NCBI GenBank assembly: GCA_938009275.1
Contig: CALLHY010000030.1
Span: 1 to 64,000, forward strand
From: an uncultured bacterium
Lineage (GTDB): Bacteria; Cloacimonadota; Cloacimonadia; Cloacimonadales; Cloacimonadaceae
Reading direction: 5' to 3'
Length of the DNA stretch: 64,000 nt
Part shown: positions 1-8,681 of the stretch, piece after piece
How the letters are laid out: each line of letters opens with the position of its first letter
Position numbering within the stretch: the first letter of the stretch is position 1
Translations under genes and position numbers: made by a program
The notes under the pieces: generated by a model
Database searches by the model: none
Seen by the model: the letters and a program-made list of their open reading frames with translations, nothing else
What the model was told of the DNA's origin: nothing

Positions 1-178
1 GAGATCTTTGGCAATTGAAGATAAGGCTGGATTAAAAATGGGGGAATGCCAATTAGACAAGTTATACTTGACAGATTATTTATAAGTAGCATGCTGGTAT
101 CTACGAGATTAATAGTCACACAATGTGAATTTAAACACCTACAGAATAATGTAATGAGTAATCAAGGAATGTAGTTAA

Positions 179-757
179 ATGGAAATCAACGAGACTAACC
201 ATGCTTCAGCAGAGGTTGAGACTGCTAATAAGCCAGTTAAGAGCAATAACAGAGCTTTATTGTTGTCTCAAATCGCCATTTTTGCCTATCTAATCTTCAA
301 ATTCAATATAATTTGGCTCTTAAGTATTTTGATACTGAGTAGCATCTATCCTGCCTTAAGGCAGTTACTTTCAAAAGTGACACCTAGAACAGCAACATCA
401 AAAACAACTTTCATTACTTACTATACTACATACTTCCTATTAAGTATTTCATTCCCATTCATTTTCATTTTCGCCCTTCTTGTGCCATCACTACAAAAAG
501 GGCTACTATCGTTGAATGGGATTCTTATGGTTATTGTACTCCTGTTCACCTTAGCTATTCGGTTCAAAAATAGTGGGCTTAGAAGCAACATAACAAACGT
601 TCTGTACTTGATGGCTATTGTTGTCTCCGTGCCTCTTAAGGCAGATAGTGGTACCCTTACTTTAGGTGTTAATAAGTGGATTGCCTTGTCTGGTTTTGTA
701 ATACTGTTTGCTGTACTTGACTTTTTTGAGGATAGAAAAGCACCCGTGGTTAAATAA
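179..757 (+). CDS. hypothetical multi-pass membrane protein
   Basis: I do not recognise this 192-residue protein. A charged, soluble N-terminus of about 35 residues (rich in E, N and K) is followed by four to five hydrophobic segments, roughly residues 28-58, 80-105, 113-127, 140-155 and 165-180, so it is an integral inner-membrane protein. An AAGGA ribosome-binding site lies about 10 bases before the ATG. A small one-helix membrane protein follows 49 bases downstream and the two may be co-transcribed. The region is AT-rich compared with the operon beyond it, which would fit recent acquisition. No catalytic motif is visible. The antisense frame at 421-762 is judged a shadow. Confidence 0.6.
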   Translation: MEINETNHASAEVETANKPVKSNNRALLLSQIAIFAYLIFKFNIIWLLSILILSSIYPALRQLLSKVTPRTATSKTTFITYYTTYFLLSISFPFIFIFALLVPSLQKGLLSLNGILMVIVLLFTLAIRFKNSGLRSNITNVLYLMAIVVSVPLKADSGTLTLGVNKWIALSGFVILFAVLDFFEDRKAPVVK

Positions 758-806
758 TACAATATGGATTTATGAGGAATGTAAGCCTACAGTAAAAGGA
801 GATTTC

Positions 807-959
807 ATGGCAAACTCAATAATTGTGAGGATTGGACTGGCACTATTAGTGATTTCTGTTTGGGTTATTGTAACCGCTAGCAAGTATAAACCTTCAGACA
901 AAGATGAGACACCTAGTGAGAGACTCTGGGCTAGAATAAAAAGTAAGAAGAAACGGTAA
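807..959 (+). CDS. small single-span membrane protein
   Basis: This 50-residue protein has one hydrophobic helix (about residues 4-24: IIVRIGLALLVISVWVIV) and a highly basic C-terminal tail ending KSKKKR, predicted to face the cytoplasm. The frame is open from 708, but the ATG at 807 is preferred because AAGGAG sits at 796-801, five bases upstream, and the longer version would overlap the upstream gene. It resembles no family I can name. Its position directly after another small membrane protein suggests a two-gene unit. It converges on tamB. Confidence 0.5.
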   Translation: MANSIIVRIGLALLVISVWVIVTASKYKPSDKDETPSERLWARIKSKKKR

Positions 960-1020
960 CTATCCGCTTGGCTCATCAATGAGTTTACGGAACCGCATGA
1001 TGACGAATAACATAAACATG

Positions 1021-4000
1021 TTAAAACCCCCAAAACCGGAAAGAGCGTTGCAGCATAATCTCGTGAGTGAATTCTTTGTCCTGGGGCAGATAGGCAAAGG
1101 TGTAGCCTAAGCGGTATTGCTTGGGTAACATCAGGCGAATTGAGGTTTCGTGGGAGATCATCAGTTTAGTTTTCTTCTGTACGTCAGTGGCTTCCTGCAG
1201 GTCTAAGGTATAGTCCAAAAACAGTCTTCGTCCCAGATATTTGCTGGCAGAGATGGAGAGGTTATTTAGCAAAATGGAAGAACTGAATTGGGCTATATCG
1301 GTGGTAAATTGCTTCATATCTGTATTTTCGGCTAGCTGGTTGGGATTGGTGGAATACTGGGTGTAAAGATTCTGGATGAATCCGGCATTAATTGAGAATT
1401 TATCCAATTTCAGATACCTCCTCGCCGCGTTTTCAAGAGGAGATAGAAACGGGGTTACTATAGAAGAATCCAGATTCCCAGATATAAGATTGAGAGCTTC
1501 ATCCTGAAGGACTATATCTCTTGGGCCGTCTGTGCCGTCCATATTTTGATCGTAACGCAAGCGTGAGAGAATCTGGCTAATGGATACATCTGCCGGATTA
1601 TCGCTGGATAGATTGAATTCCAGCCTGTCTACAAAGCTCTTGGTGAGATCAGACGAAGTGGTGGCTGTTAGCGTAATCATTGTACCATCGGGGGCTCTTT
1701 TGTAAAATATGCCATTAACACTTAGAACATCTTGCGCTTCCACCATGGTAATATCCACATTCTGTACTTGGAATACTGTCCCGAAAATGTCAATCGTGCC
1801 TCTTTCCGACGAGAAATTAGCATCTTTGACCACGAAATCCTGCCCATCATAGAGAAGGTGCAAATATCCACCAGATTTTATAGCAAGCTTGGTTGGGTAG
1901 GTCACATAGCTTATGTTATCACCCAGAATAAGCATTACATCCAAAGTGAAAGGCAAGGACGCAGGCTGAACATCATCACGTTTTGCTGTGGCTTCTCTTA
2001 CTGTATTTGCTAACTTTAGCAGATTATCCGTGTTGGGTGGGAACAGAGCATTGGCGTTGGATAGCATCAGCTCGGCAGATATCTTCATCTGATCGAAAGG
2101 GCCTCTAACTGTGGCATAGCGGCTATCATGCCCCTTAAGCGTTATATTTGCATAGGTGCGTGGTGGAGTGAACATGGGAATGTTAGCCCGGATACCGGGT
2201 TCTTCTATCATTAAACGTAAGATTCCCATATCCAACATAGCTAACTGGAAATGGTCGCTGTTATCGGCTTCAAAGACGTTGCTGAATATCAGCTTGCCTT
2301 CACCCATCTGAACCTGACCGCGCTCAATAAGCAGTTTATTGTTGTCTATAGCGCATTTAAGCGTAATATCCCTTAGCGCTTCTCCCTGATCTTTAAGGCG
2401 AATAAAGCCGTCACGTATGTCAATAATCCCTGTTTTGATAAGGAACTGGTCATCTGCTACTCCAACACTGCAATTTAAGCGTGAAGAGCCACGAGACTCT
2501 TGAATATAGGAAGATATGGAACTAAGCCAGGAGAATAGCTGTCCCTCCACATTCAGATTTAGTAAGTTTGTACCATCAAAGAATTCGTTTTTTATCACGT
2601 TAAAGTCTATCGCGCCAGATCCAGAAAGCTCCATCAAACCTTCAGACCTGGCATACAGGTTATCCACTTCTAATTTTTCAGGAAACTGGATGGCTGTAAT
2701 CTTTGCAGTATCTATGGTGAATCCGCCTGCATTGATGTTGCTCGCGCTAAGATCGGCAAGCAAATCCATTTCCGTGGCTTTTGAGCCGATATCCCGCAGA
2801 GCGACTCCGGCAATTCCCTCGATGTTTCCTGTAACAGGTGAATCCAATACAATATCCTGGATAGCCAGCTCATTGAAATATGCTTCCATGGCAAGATCAA
2901 TCTTATCTGCAATTGATGCACTGCCATTCAGGTTAATTATTCTTCTTCTATCGGTATTGATATCGCCATAGATCTGCACATCGTCAATCTTACCACCCAT
3001 AGATAAGTTTATGCTAAGTGGAACAACGGCAATCAAATCCAGTTCATTCAAACTAAGTTTGGCATTCAGCATTCTGGTATTATCCCGGTTATAGTCAGCT
3101 ACTAAAGTTAGAGACTTAAAATCTGGAATGCTTACGTCAAAATCGGGATAATACTTTATTAAATCCCAAGCCTTAATGTCCTGCATCGCCATTGAAAATG
3201 CCAAATCCTTTGGATCGTGCAAGTTCAATCTACCGCTTAAACTTAGTAAATCGTTTATGCGCATGGCATTTATGTAGAGTTGCTTATCTTTCATGGCAGC
3301 ATTAACCGATAAATCCAGCTCATGATTGTTTAGCAGCCCAGATTGAGTATCTAAATGTAGCGTTGCGTCCATAGTCCGTATATTGAAGCTTCCCAGAGCG
3401 TCCAGATTGGCTGAGTAGTTCACCGGCCACTGCATTTGAGTATCCATCCTGGTTTGAAGGTAAATATTGTCTCCCTTCATGATGGCTTTCAAAGACCCAC
3501 TTACTATGGGGCGCATTTTATCCAATACTTCCTGGCTGTATACCGACGCAACATCCAAATCGCCAAAAGTAGCGTCCAGTAGTAGGTTCCGATCCAGAAT
3601 ATCACCAACAACTGAAATCGAGTAGCCATTAGCTGCTACCAACGCTGCATCAAGATAGTAATTTTTAGTTTCAGATACTGGAATTAGCTGGATATGCCCA
3701 ATAACGTTGTTCACCGATAGATCACCACTAACGAAATCTACATTGTTTATTGCTGCTTCAACCAGCGGGTATTTGTCCAATAATTCAACATATACATCTA
3801 TGTCTGCATTGGCTGTATATGGTTTGTAGGAGGCAAGTATGGGATAGGTTTTGATATTGGCCGACAGGGCACGGGTATTTACGGCAAAATCACCCGATAC
3901 ACTTAGCTGTTGATTTTGAAATGTGCTGTTGGGGATACTAAAGGCTATCACATTATCAGAGTATTCCGCATTTACAGAAGTGTTGTACAACTCGTATTTA

Positions 4001-5091
4001 TCATATGCAACAAAGGGGGAACTGATCTCTGCTTGTGCTTTCAGCTCTTTAATCTTGCCTTCGGCATTGGCACTGAAACTAACCAACCCACTAAGCTCGG
4101 GGCTAATCATTCCCAGATCAGCTATTCCCTTGGCAGTGGCAGAATCGAAACTTAGATCTGAATCCATGTTGCTAAGGGAGACCTCAGCCTCAATGCTGCT
4201 GCTGCCCACGGTGCTTCTGCTTATCTGAGCCTTTAGCATCGAACCATCTGTTTCGGCAGCGAGGAAAGGAATCTGAACAGGATACCTGGTAGCGAATATA
4301 AGGTTGGTTCCCCATATCTGAGAACTAACTTTATACTCCAATGCTTCTCCCCTATCCCTTTGAAAAAGGTGTGCCACTGCCGAAACCTCCGTGCTGGCGT
4401 TCATTATGTCTGGATGCTGAACAAAAAGTGGACGCAATGCCTCCAGTTCGGCATCTACAAACTTGATGCGTCCCTTTTCCAATTCGCCTTTCGCCTTCAG
4501 CCTCCCCTTGCGAGAACTAACGGCATCGAGGATTATGCTCGTTCCCGATTTATTGGTTGCGATGATGTTTATGTTGCTAAACTCATCGCGTACAAGCAAG
4601 TTGCCTTGGTTAACAATCTTCAGCGGAAGGCTTAGACCAAGTTTTACAGAACCATCACGAACACGAAGATTGTTAAAATATGGGGCAATATCTGGTAGGA
4701 TTAGCGGCTTTTTCGGCTTTGGCGGTTTGGGAGTTTTCACATAGTTAACAGCTACTTGTGGCTGAACTATGTCGATATCTTTTAGCAGTTTACCCACCTT
4801 AAAGCCAGATATCATAAACCTTAGCAGGTTGTATTGAACCCGCAATCTTTGGACATTCACAGCAATACTGCTATCGGCAGAACTATAGCTAAGGCCCTCT
4901 GCAAGCAATTGGCGATCGCTGAAATGTAACTCAGTTATACTGATTTTTCCTTTTACTATCTTGCCTAACTGGCTTGCCAACATGTCTTTGAACCAATTTC
5001 TAAGTCCAAGTCCATACCATGCCAAAAAGAATCCTGCATTAACTAACAACAGGATTAAGACAATGGTTAAAAATACCTTTGATCTCGGCAT
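1021..5091 (-). CDS. tamB: TamB-like translocation/assembly module protein (AsmA/DUF490 superfamily)
   Basis: This is a 1356-residue protein with one N-terminal transmembrane anchor (about residues 6-28) followed by a very long periplasmic region of alternating beta-strand-like segments. The C-terminal 350 residues carry the TamB/DUF490 pattern, ending in RSFRFWGF, an aromatic terminus like that of outer-membrane-associated strands. TamB and other AsmA-like proteins are thought to form hydrophobic grooves that bridge the envelope for phospholipid or outer-membrane protein transport. Proteobacterial TamB is about 1260 residues, so the size fits. It starts 9 bases after the LolD-like ATPase stop and is the last gene of a minus-strand envelope operon. 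No TamA/BamA-type barrel is adjacent. The family call is firm; the exact substrate is unknown. Confidence 0.8.
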   Translation of the reverse strand: MPRSKVFLTIVLILLLVNAGFFLAWYGLGLRNWFKDMLASQLGKIVKGKISITELHFSDRQLLAEGLSYSSADSSIAVNVQRLRVQYNLLRFMISGFKVGKLLKDIDIVQPQVAVNYVKTPKPPKPKKPLILPDIAPYFNNLRVRDGSVKLGLSLPLKIVNQGNLLVRDEFSNINIIATNKSGTSIILDAVSSRKGRLKAKGELEKGRIKFVDAELEALRPLFVQHPDIMNASTEVSAVAHLFQRDRGEALEYKVSSQIWGTNLIFATRYPVQIPFLAAETDGSMLKAQISRSTVGSSSIEAEVSLSNMDSDLSFDSATAKGIADLGMISPELSGLVSFSANAEGKIKELKAQAEISSPFVAYDKYELYNTSVNAEYSDNVIAFSIPNSTFQNQQLSVSGDFAVNTRALSANIKTYPILASYKPYTANADIDVYVELLDKYPLVEAAINNVDFVSGDLSVNNVIGHIQLIPVSETKNYYLDAALVAANGYSISVVGDILDRNLLLDATFGDLDVASVYSQEVLDKMRPIVSGSLKAIMKGDNIYLQTRMDTQMQWPVNYSANLDALGSFNIRTMDATLHLDTQSGLLNNHELDLSVNAAMKDKQLYINAMRINDLLSLSGRLNLHDPKDLAFSMAMQDIKAWDLIKYYPDFDVSIPDFKSLTLVADYNRDNTRMLNAKLSLNELDLIAVVPLSINLSMGGKIDDVQIYGDINTDRRRIINLNGSASIADKIDLAMEAYFNELAIQDIVLDSPVTGNIEGIAGVALRDIGSKATEMDLLADLSASNINAGGFTIDTAKITAIQFPEKLEVDNLYARSEGLMELSGSGAIDFNVIKNEFFDGTNLLNLNVEGQLFSWLSSISSYIQESRGSSRLNCSVGVADDQFLIKTGIIDIRDGFIRLKDQGEALRDITLKCAIDNNKLLIERGQVQMGEGKLIFSNVFEADNSDHFQLAMLDMGILRLMIEEPGIRANIPMFTPPRTYANITLKGHDSRYATVRGPFDQMKISAELMLSNANALFPPNTDNLLKLANTVREATAKRDDVQPASLPFTLDVMLILGDNISYVTYPTKLAIKSGGYLHLLYDGQDFVVKDANFSSERGTIDIFGTVFQVQNVDITMVEAQDVLSVNGIFYKRAPDGTMITLTATTSSDLTKSFVDRLEFNLSSDNPADVSISQILSRLRYDQNMDGTDGPRDIVLQDEALNLISGNLDSSIVTPFLSPLENAARRYLKLDKFSINAGFIQNLYTQYSTNPNQLAENTDMKQFTTDIAQFSSSILLNNLSISASKYLGRRLFLDYTLDLQEATDVQKKTKLMISHETSIRLMLPKQYRLGYTFAYLPQDKEFTHEIMLQRSFRFWGF

Positions 5092-5100
5092 CGTAAGCCC

Positions 5101-5808
5101 CTAAGAGCTAATTACTCCCGAGGGATTTGTATCATGATCAATCAGGTTAAGCTTGCCATCGGCAAGATTGTATGTTAACGAAGCCAATTTAGCTGACTTG
5201 TGGTCGTGAGTGACGATTACAAAGGCCTGCCCCCGTTCTCTATTCAGTTTTAAAATCATATCCCAAACCTCAGCACTATGCTTTGGATCAAGATTGCCGG
5301 TCGGCTCGTCTGCCAATACAATTGCGGGGCTATTTATCAATGCTCTGGCCAGAGAAACCCTCTGCTGCTCACCACCACTAAGCTGATTGGGATATCTGTT
5401 TTGCCTATCAGACAAACCAAGCTTGCTTAAAAGGTCGATTGCATGCCGGTATGCTATGCTACTGCTTTGCCCGGCTATTATCATCGGGAGTGCTACGTTT
5501 TCTTTTGCGGTAAGGTCTTCTACCAGATAGTGAAACTGGAATACGAAGCCTATTTCCGAGTTGCGTATCTTGGGAGCATCTGCCATGGAAGAGCTGATTT
5601 CTTTGCCACGTACTAATACTCTTCCGAAATCATAAGAGTCCAATAAGCCCAGGATGTGAAGCAATGTACTCTTTCCACACCCCGACTGCCCCGTAATACA
5701 AATGAGATCAGATTCGTTTACTTCCAATGTAGCATCTGTTAGAACCTGTATCTGTTGATCACTATCTATGTATCTTTTACTTAAGCTATATCCTGCCAAG
5801 CATTGCAT
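5101..5808 (-). CDS. lolD: LolD-like lipoprotein-release ABC transporter ATP-binding protein
   Basis: A 235-residue ABC ATPase. The Walker A motif GQSGCGKST is at residues 40-48, the signature LSGGEQQRVSLARAL near 143, Walker B with VLADEPTGNLD near 165, and the switch His in VTHD near 200. The EPTGNLD sequence and the small size are typical of the MacB/LolD/FtsE class. Its partner permease (LolC/E type) lies immediately upstream with a gap of about 45 bases. In that class the complex extracts lipoproteins from the inner membrane and hands them to a periplasmic carrier. Assignment to LolD rather than another MacB-class ATPase rests on the neighbour; a second such ATPase (35957-36718) belongs to a MacAB system. 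Confidence 0.82.
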   Translation of the reverse strand: MQCLAGYSLSKRYIDSDQQIQVLTDATLEVNESDLICITGQSGCGKSTLLHILGLLDSYDFGRVLVRGKEISSSMADAPKIRNSEIGFVFQFHYLVEDLTAKENVALPMIIAGQSSSIAYRHAIDLLSKLGLSDRQNRYPNQLSGGEQQRVSLARALINSPAIVLADEPTGNLDPKHSAEVWDMILKLNRERGQAFVIVTHDHKSAKLASLTYNLADGKLNLIDHDTNPSGVISS

Positions 5809-5852
5809 ATATCAATTCCTTACATAATATCTACTGCAGATCATGTAAATCT

Positions 5853-7103
5853 CTAACGATTCCTAAGTAAGTCCATGATCTGCATCTTGTCGATTTGTTT
5901 CAGTGGATATGCTATGCATACAGCTACCAAAACAGCAGCTACCGCAAATATAACAAACTGGTTTAAAGGAGATATAGTAGCCGTAAGTGTATCTATAAAA
6001 TACACATCTCCCTTTAACCTGTAAAATCCCTGCTTTTCCACCAGTATTGATAACCCGGCTCCAAACACTTGTCCAGCAATAATGGCGAAAAAACCTACCA
6101 AACCTACCTGTAGTGCAATTAAACCTTTTACTTCTTTTGGTTTTGCCCCAAGGGTTTTAAGAACAGCAATCTCGTTCTTCTTGTCCAATATTATCGTTGT
6201 AACAGCAGAAATCACATTGATACCTGCAATTAACACCAAGAAGCTAAAAATAATGAATATCAGCCACTTCTCCATGGCCACAAGCTTCAAAAGCCCTGCA
6301 CTAAAAATCGACCACGGATAGGCAACGATATCGATGCCCAAATCACTCTGTATGGCATTGGCCAACACAGAAGCAGATTCTATGTATTCTGAATCCAGGC
6401 GTAGCTCTAACCGCGAGAAACTGGGATTAATATTCAGTAAAGCTTCTGCATCAGAAAGGCTACATATGATGTGTGATCTATCATTTTCGTAGTATCCCGA
6501 GCTATAGATACCCACAATTCTAAAATTACGTTCCGAGGAAAACAAACCCATTGCCGAAATTCTGTCAAAGCGTGGATAGAATACATTTATGCTATCTCCA
6601 ATTCCCTTGCCAAGCTCTTTGGCAAGGTATTTCCCAATTACAGCTTCTCCGTTGTTAACTCTATGTGAGCCCTGTGTAATGTACTGGCTATAGGGAAAGG
6701 ATGAACCGGAACTGAAGTCGTAAGCATTAAGGGAAGCACCTCGAACTCTATCGCCATTAGAAGCCATTACAGCATAGCTAATGGAAGGTGTAACTGAAGC
6801 TATTTGAGGGTATTTGTTCAGCTTTTGAATAATCTGGTCTGCCCGTTCTTTGCTAAAGTATTCGGAATTGGCATCCTGTAAGCTGATATGCGGAAATGAA
6901 CCCAACAGCACATCCTTTAAGCTCTTTTCATACCCCTCAAACAGGTTTAGACCAGCACTTAGTATTCCTACAGACAAAACGATCCCAGAGACCATAAACA
7001 CGAAGCTAAAGCGCATTAGATTGCGCTTGGGAGCATTTATGTACCTAAGCAGGAAGAATTGCTCCAGCTTGCTAAATTTCCATTTAGAGCTTATCAATCT
7101 CAT
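5853..7103 (-). CDS. LolC/LolE-family ABC transporter permease
   Basis: A 416-residue inner-membrane permease. One N-terminal helix (about residues 20-45) is followed by a large periplasmic MacB_PCD-type domain and then three C-terminal helices (about 270-295, 320-345, 375-395), the FtsX/LolC/E layout. It ends in QIDKMQIMDLLRNR, close to the LolC/E terminus. I chose the ATG at 7103; the frame extends to a TTG at 7115. Either start overlaps the 3' end of the glycosyltransferase gene by 20 or more bases, implying translational coupling. Only one permease is present, so the transporter would be a homodimer as in many non-proteobacteria, pairing with the ATPase just downstream. Confidence 0.8.
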   Translation of the reverse strand: MRLISSKWKFSKLEQFFLLRYINAPKRNLMRFSFVFMVSGIVLSVGILSAGLNLFEGYEKSLKDVLLGSFPHISLQDANSEYFSKERADQIIQKLNKYPQIASVTPSISYAVMASNGDRVRGASLNAYDFSSGSSFPYSQYITQGSHRVNNGEAVIGKYLAKELGKGIGDSINVFYPRFDRISAMGLFSSERNFRIVGIYSSGYYENDRSHIICSLSDAEALLNINPSFSRLELRLDSEYIESASVLANAIQSDLGIDIVAYPWSIFSAGLLKLVAMEKWLIFIIFSFLVLIAGINVISAVTTIILDKKNEIAVLKTLGAKPKEVKGLIALQVGLVGFFAIIAGQVFGAGLSILVEKQGFYRLKGDVYFIDTLTATISPLNQFVIFAVAAVLVAVCIAYPLKQIDKMQIMDLLRNR

Positions 7104-8040
7104 CTTGGTTATCAATATTTATTACATCGGCTATGGAAACCGTTAGCTTGTTCTTAACTCTAAAGCGATTCACTATAAGCTCGGAAATAAGCCCAAGAGA
7201 TATGAATTGTAGCCCCCCCAGGATTAAAAGTATTCCCAGGAACAACAATGGCCGGTTGGACAAAGGATGCCCGAAAAAAAGCTTTAAAACCGCAAGATAA
7301 GTAGTTAATGCTCCCCCAATGAAGGCCGATATAATTCCAATTCTGCCGAACAAATACAAGGGGCTTTTAATATAGTGGGTAATCATCTTTACTGTGAGTA
7401 AGTCGAAAAAGCCACGTAAGTATCTTTCCATGCCATACTTGCTTTTACCATACTGGCGGGCACGATGTTCAACGGCAATTTCTCCGATTCTGTAGCCCAA
7501 TGATTGCGCCAAAGCCGGTATATAACGGTGCATCTCACCGTATAGGCTTAGCTCTTTTTCCAGGGGGTGTCGGTATGCCTTGAAACCACAGTTATAATCT
7601 TTTAGCTTCAAATGGAAAGTGCGTGCAGTAACGTAGTTAAACAGCTTTGATGGCCACACCTTATGAATAGGATCAAGCCTTCGCTGTTTCCAGCCTGAAA
7701 CCAAATCATATCCTTCATTCAGCTTCGCAAGAAAGTTTGGTATTTCGATGGGATTGTCTTGCAGATCGGCATCCATGGTAAAGATAATGTCTGCATTAGC
7801 TATATTAAATCCCGCCTGAAGGGCTGCTGCCTTGCCAAAATTGCGCCGGAAACGAATAATCTTAACTTTTGTATCTTGCTTTGACAATGCTTGCATAATG
7901 GCAAAGCTGCCATCGCTAGACCCATCATCGATAAATACAATCTCATAATTGTTATCACCGCAATTACGGACGATCTCATTGTAGAGAATTGGTAATGACT
8001 CTTGTTCGTTTAGAACCGGGATTACAAATGATAATTTCAT
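7084..8040 (-). CDS. family 2 glycosyltransferase (dolichol-/undecaprenyl-phosphate sugar transferase type)
   Basis: A 318-residue GT2 enzyme. The N-terminal GT-A domain starts SFVIPVLNEQESLP and carries the FIDDGSSDGS nucleotide motif near residue 38 and the metal-binding MDADLQD near 90. Two transmembrane helices (about 228-255 and 262-290) follow. This layout matches DPM1/GtrB/ArnC-type enzymes, which move a sugar from NDP-sugar to a polyprenyl phosphate on the cytoplasmic face. GAAGGT lies just before the ATG. It sits 10 bases after a lipid kinase-like gene and overlaps the LolC/E gene, within an envelope operon. The sugar cannot be read from the sequence. Confidence 0.85.
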   Translation of the reverse strand: MKLSFVIPVLNEQESLPILYNEIVRNCGDNNYEIVFIDDGSSDGSFAIMQALSKQDTKVKIIRFRRNFGKAAALQAGFNIANADIIFTMDADLQDNPIEIPNFLAKLNEGYDLVSGWKQRRLDPIHKVWPSKLFNYVTARTFHLKLKDYNCGFKAYRHPLEKELSLYGEMHRYIPALAQSLGYRIGEIAVEHRARQYGKSKYGMERYLRGFFDLLTVKMITHYIKSPLYLFGRIGIISAFIGGALTTYLAVLKLFFGHPLSNRPLLFLGILLILGGLQFISLGLISELIVNRFRVKNKLTVSIADVINIDNQDEIDKL

Positions 8041-8050
8041 TATACCTTCA

Positions 8051-8662
8051 TTAGATAACTATATACAAAATAGTCATTATTACGCCTGCGCTCAAGGGCA
8101 CTTTCAGGTTGTCGTCCACTGGTATCCTGCCCAATTCGGCAATGGTTGCAGCCAAAGCACCTCCGAAAGCCAGGAATGGATATAGGCGCAAACTTGGAGT
8201 ATTCAGCCAAAAAATACCAAAGATGAAGCAGGAAACAAAGCAAGCAATGCTACCCTCCAAGCTTTTACTCATCCCCAAAAACTTTCTCTTGCCAAAGCTC
8301 ATACCGATCATAGCTGCAAAGGTGTCGCCAATCGATAAAAAAGCCATGGCACAGGAAGCAATATATGGCTCGAAGAAAGCTACACATATCATTGCGGAGA
8401 ATAGCAGATAAGTGGCTCCTGTGAAGTCTTTATGCTCGTGTCTTCTAAGTATTAATCCAAACAGCTTATTAAAAGTTTTTCTAAATCCTTTCTGCCACAA
8501 TCTATGAAACTCAATTACCATGCTCACGGCAAGCGCAACCAATAGCAGAGAAAAGGTTAATCTGCGGTTGAAGCCCAATAGATACCTATAGCTAAATGGG
8601 ATTATCAAAGATCCCAGATGTATGGATTTCCGAAGTGTTTCGCTTAGTTTCACCCTATTCAA
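8051..8662 (-). CDS. CTP-dependent lipid kinase-like / phosphatidate cytidylyltransferase-family membrane protein
   Basis: A 203-residue multi-pass membrane protein with about six hydrophobic segments. The sequence GMSFGKRKFLGMSKSLEGS near residues 118-137 is the conserved region of the dolichol kinase / CTP:diacylglycerol kinase branch of the CDP-alcohol cytidylyltransferase superfamily (GKKT-like then KSLEGS). Known members phosphorylate a lipid alcohol using CTP. Next to a polyprenyl-phosphate glycosyltransferase, a role in making or recycling a lipid phosphate carrier is plausible but inferred. The start given is a TTG at 8662; a GTG at 8653 is the alternative. It begins about 20 bases after recJ. 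Confidence 0.65.
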   Translation of the reverse strand: MNRVKLSETLRKSIHLGSLIIPFSYRYLLGFNRRLTFSLLLVALAVSMVIEFHRLWQKGFRKTFNKLFGLILRRHEHKDFTGATYLLFSAMICVAFFEPYIASCAMAFLSIGDTFAAMIGMSFGKRKFLGMSKSLEGSIACFVSCFIFGIFWLNTPSLRLYPFLAFGGALAATIAELGRIPVDDNLKVPLSAGVIMTILYIVI

Positions 8663-8681
8663 TCCATCTACACAATTTGGC

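Noticed and set aside
421..762. A 113-codon minus-strand frame opposite the first membrane protein
   Set aside because: It lacks a ribosome-binding site and lies fully opposite a frame with transmembrane segments and a good start; judged a shadow.
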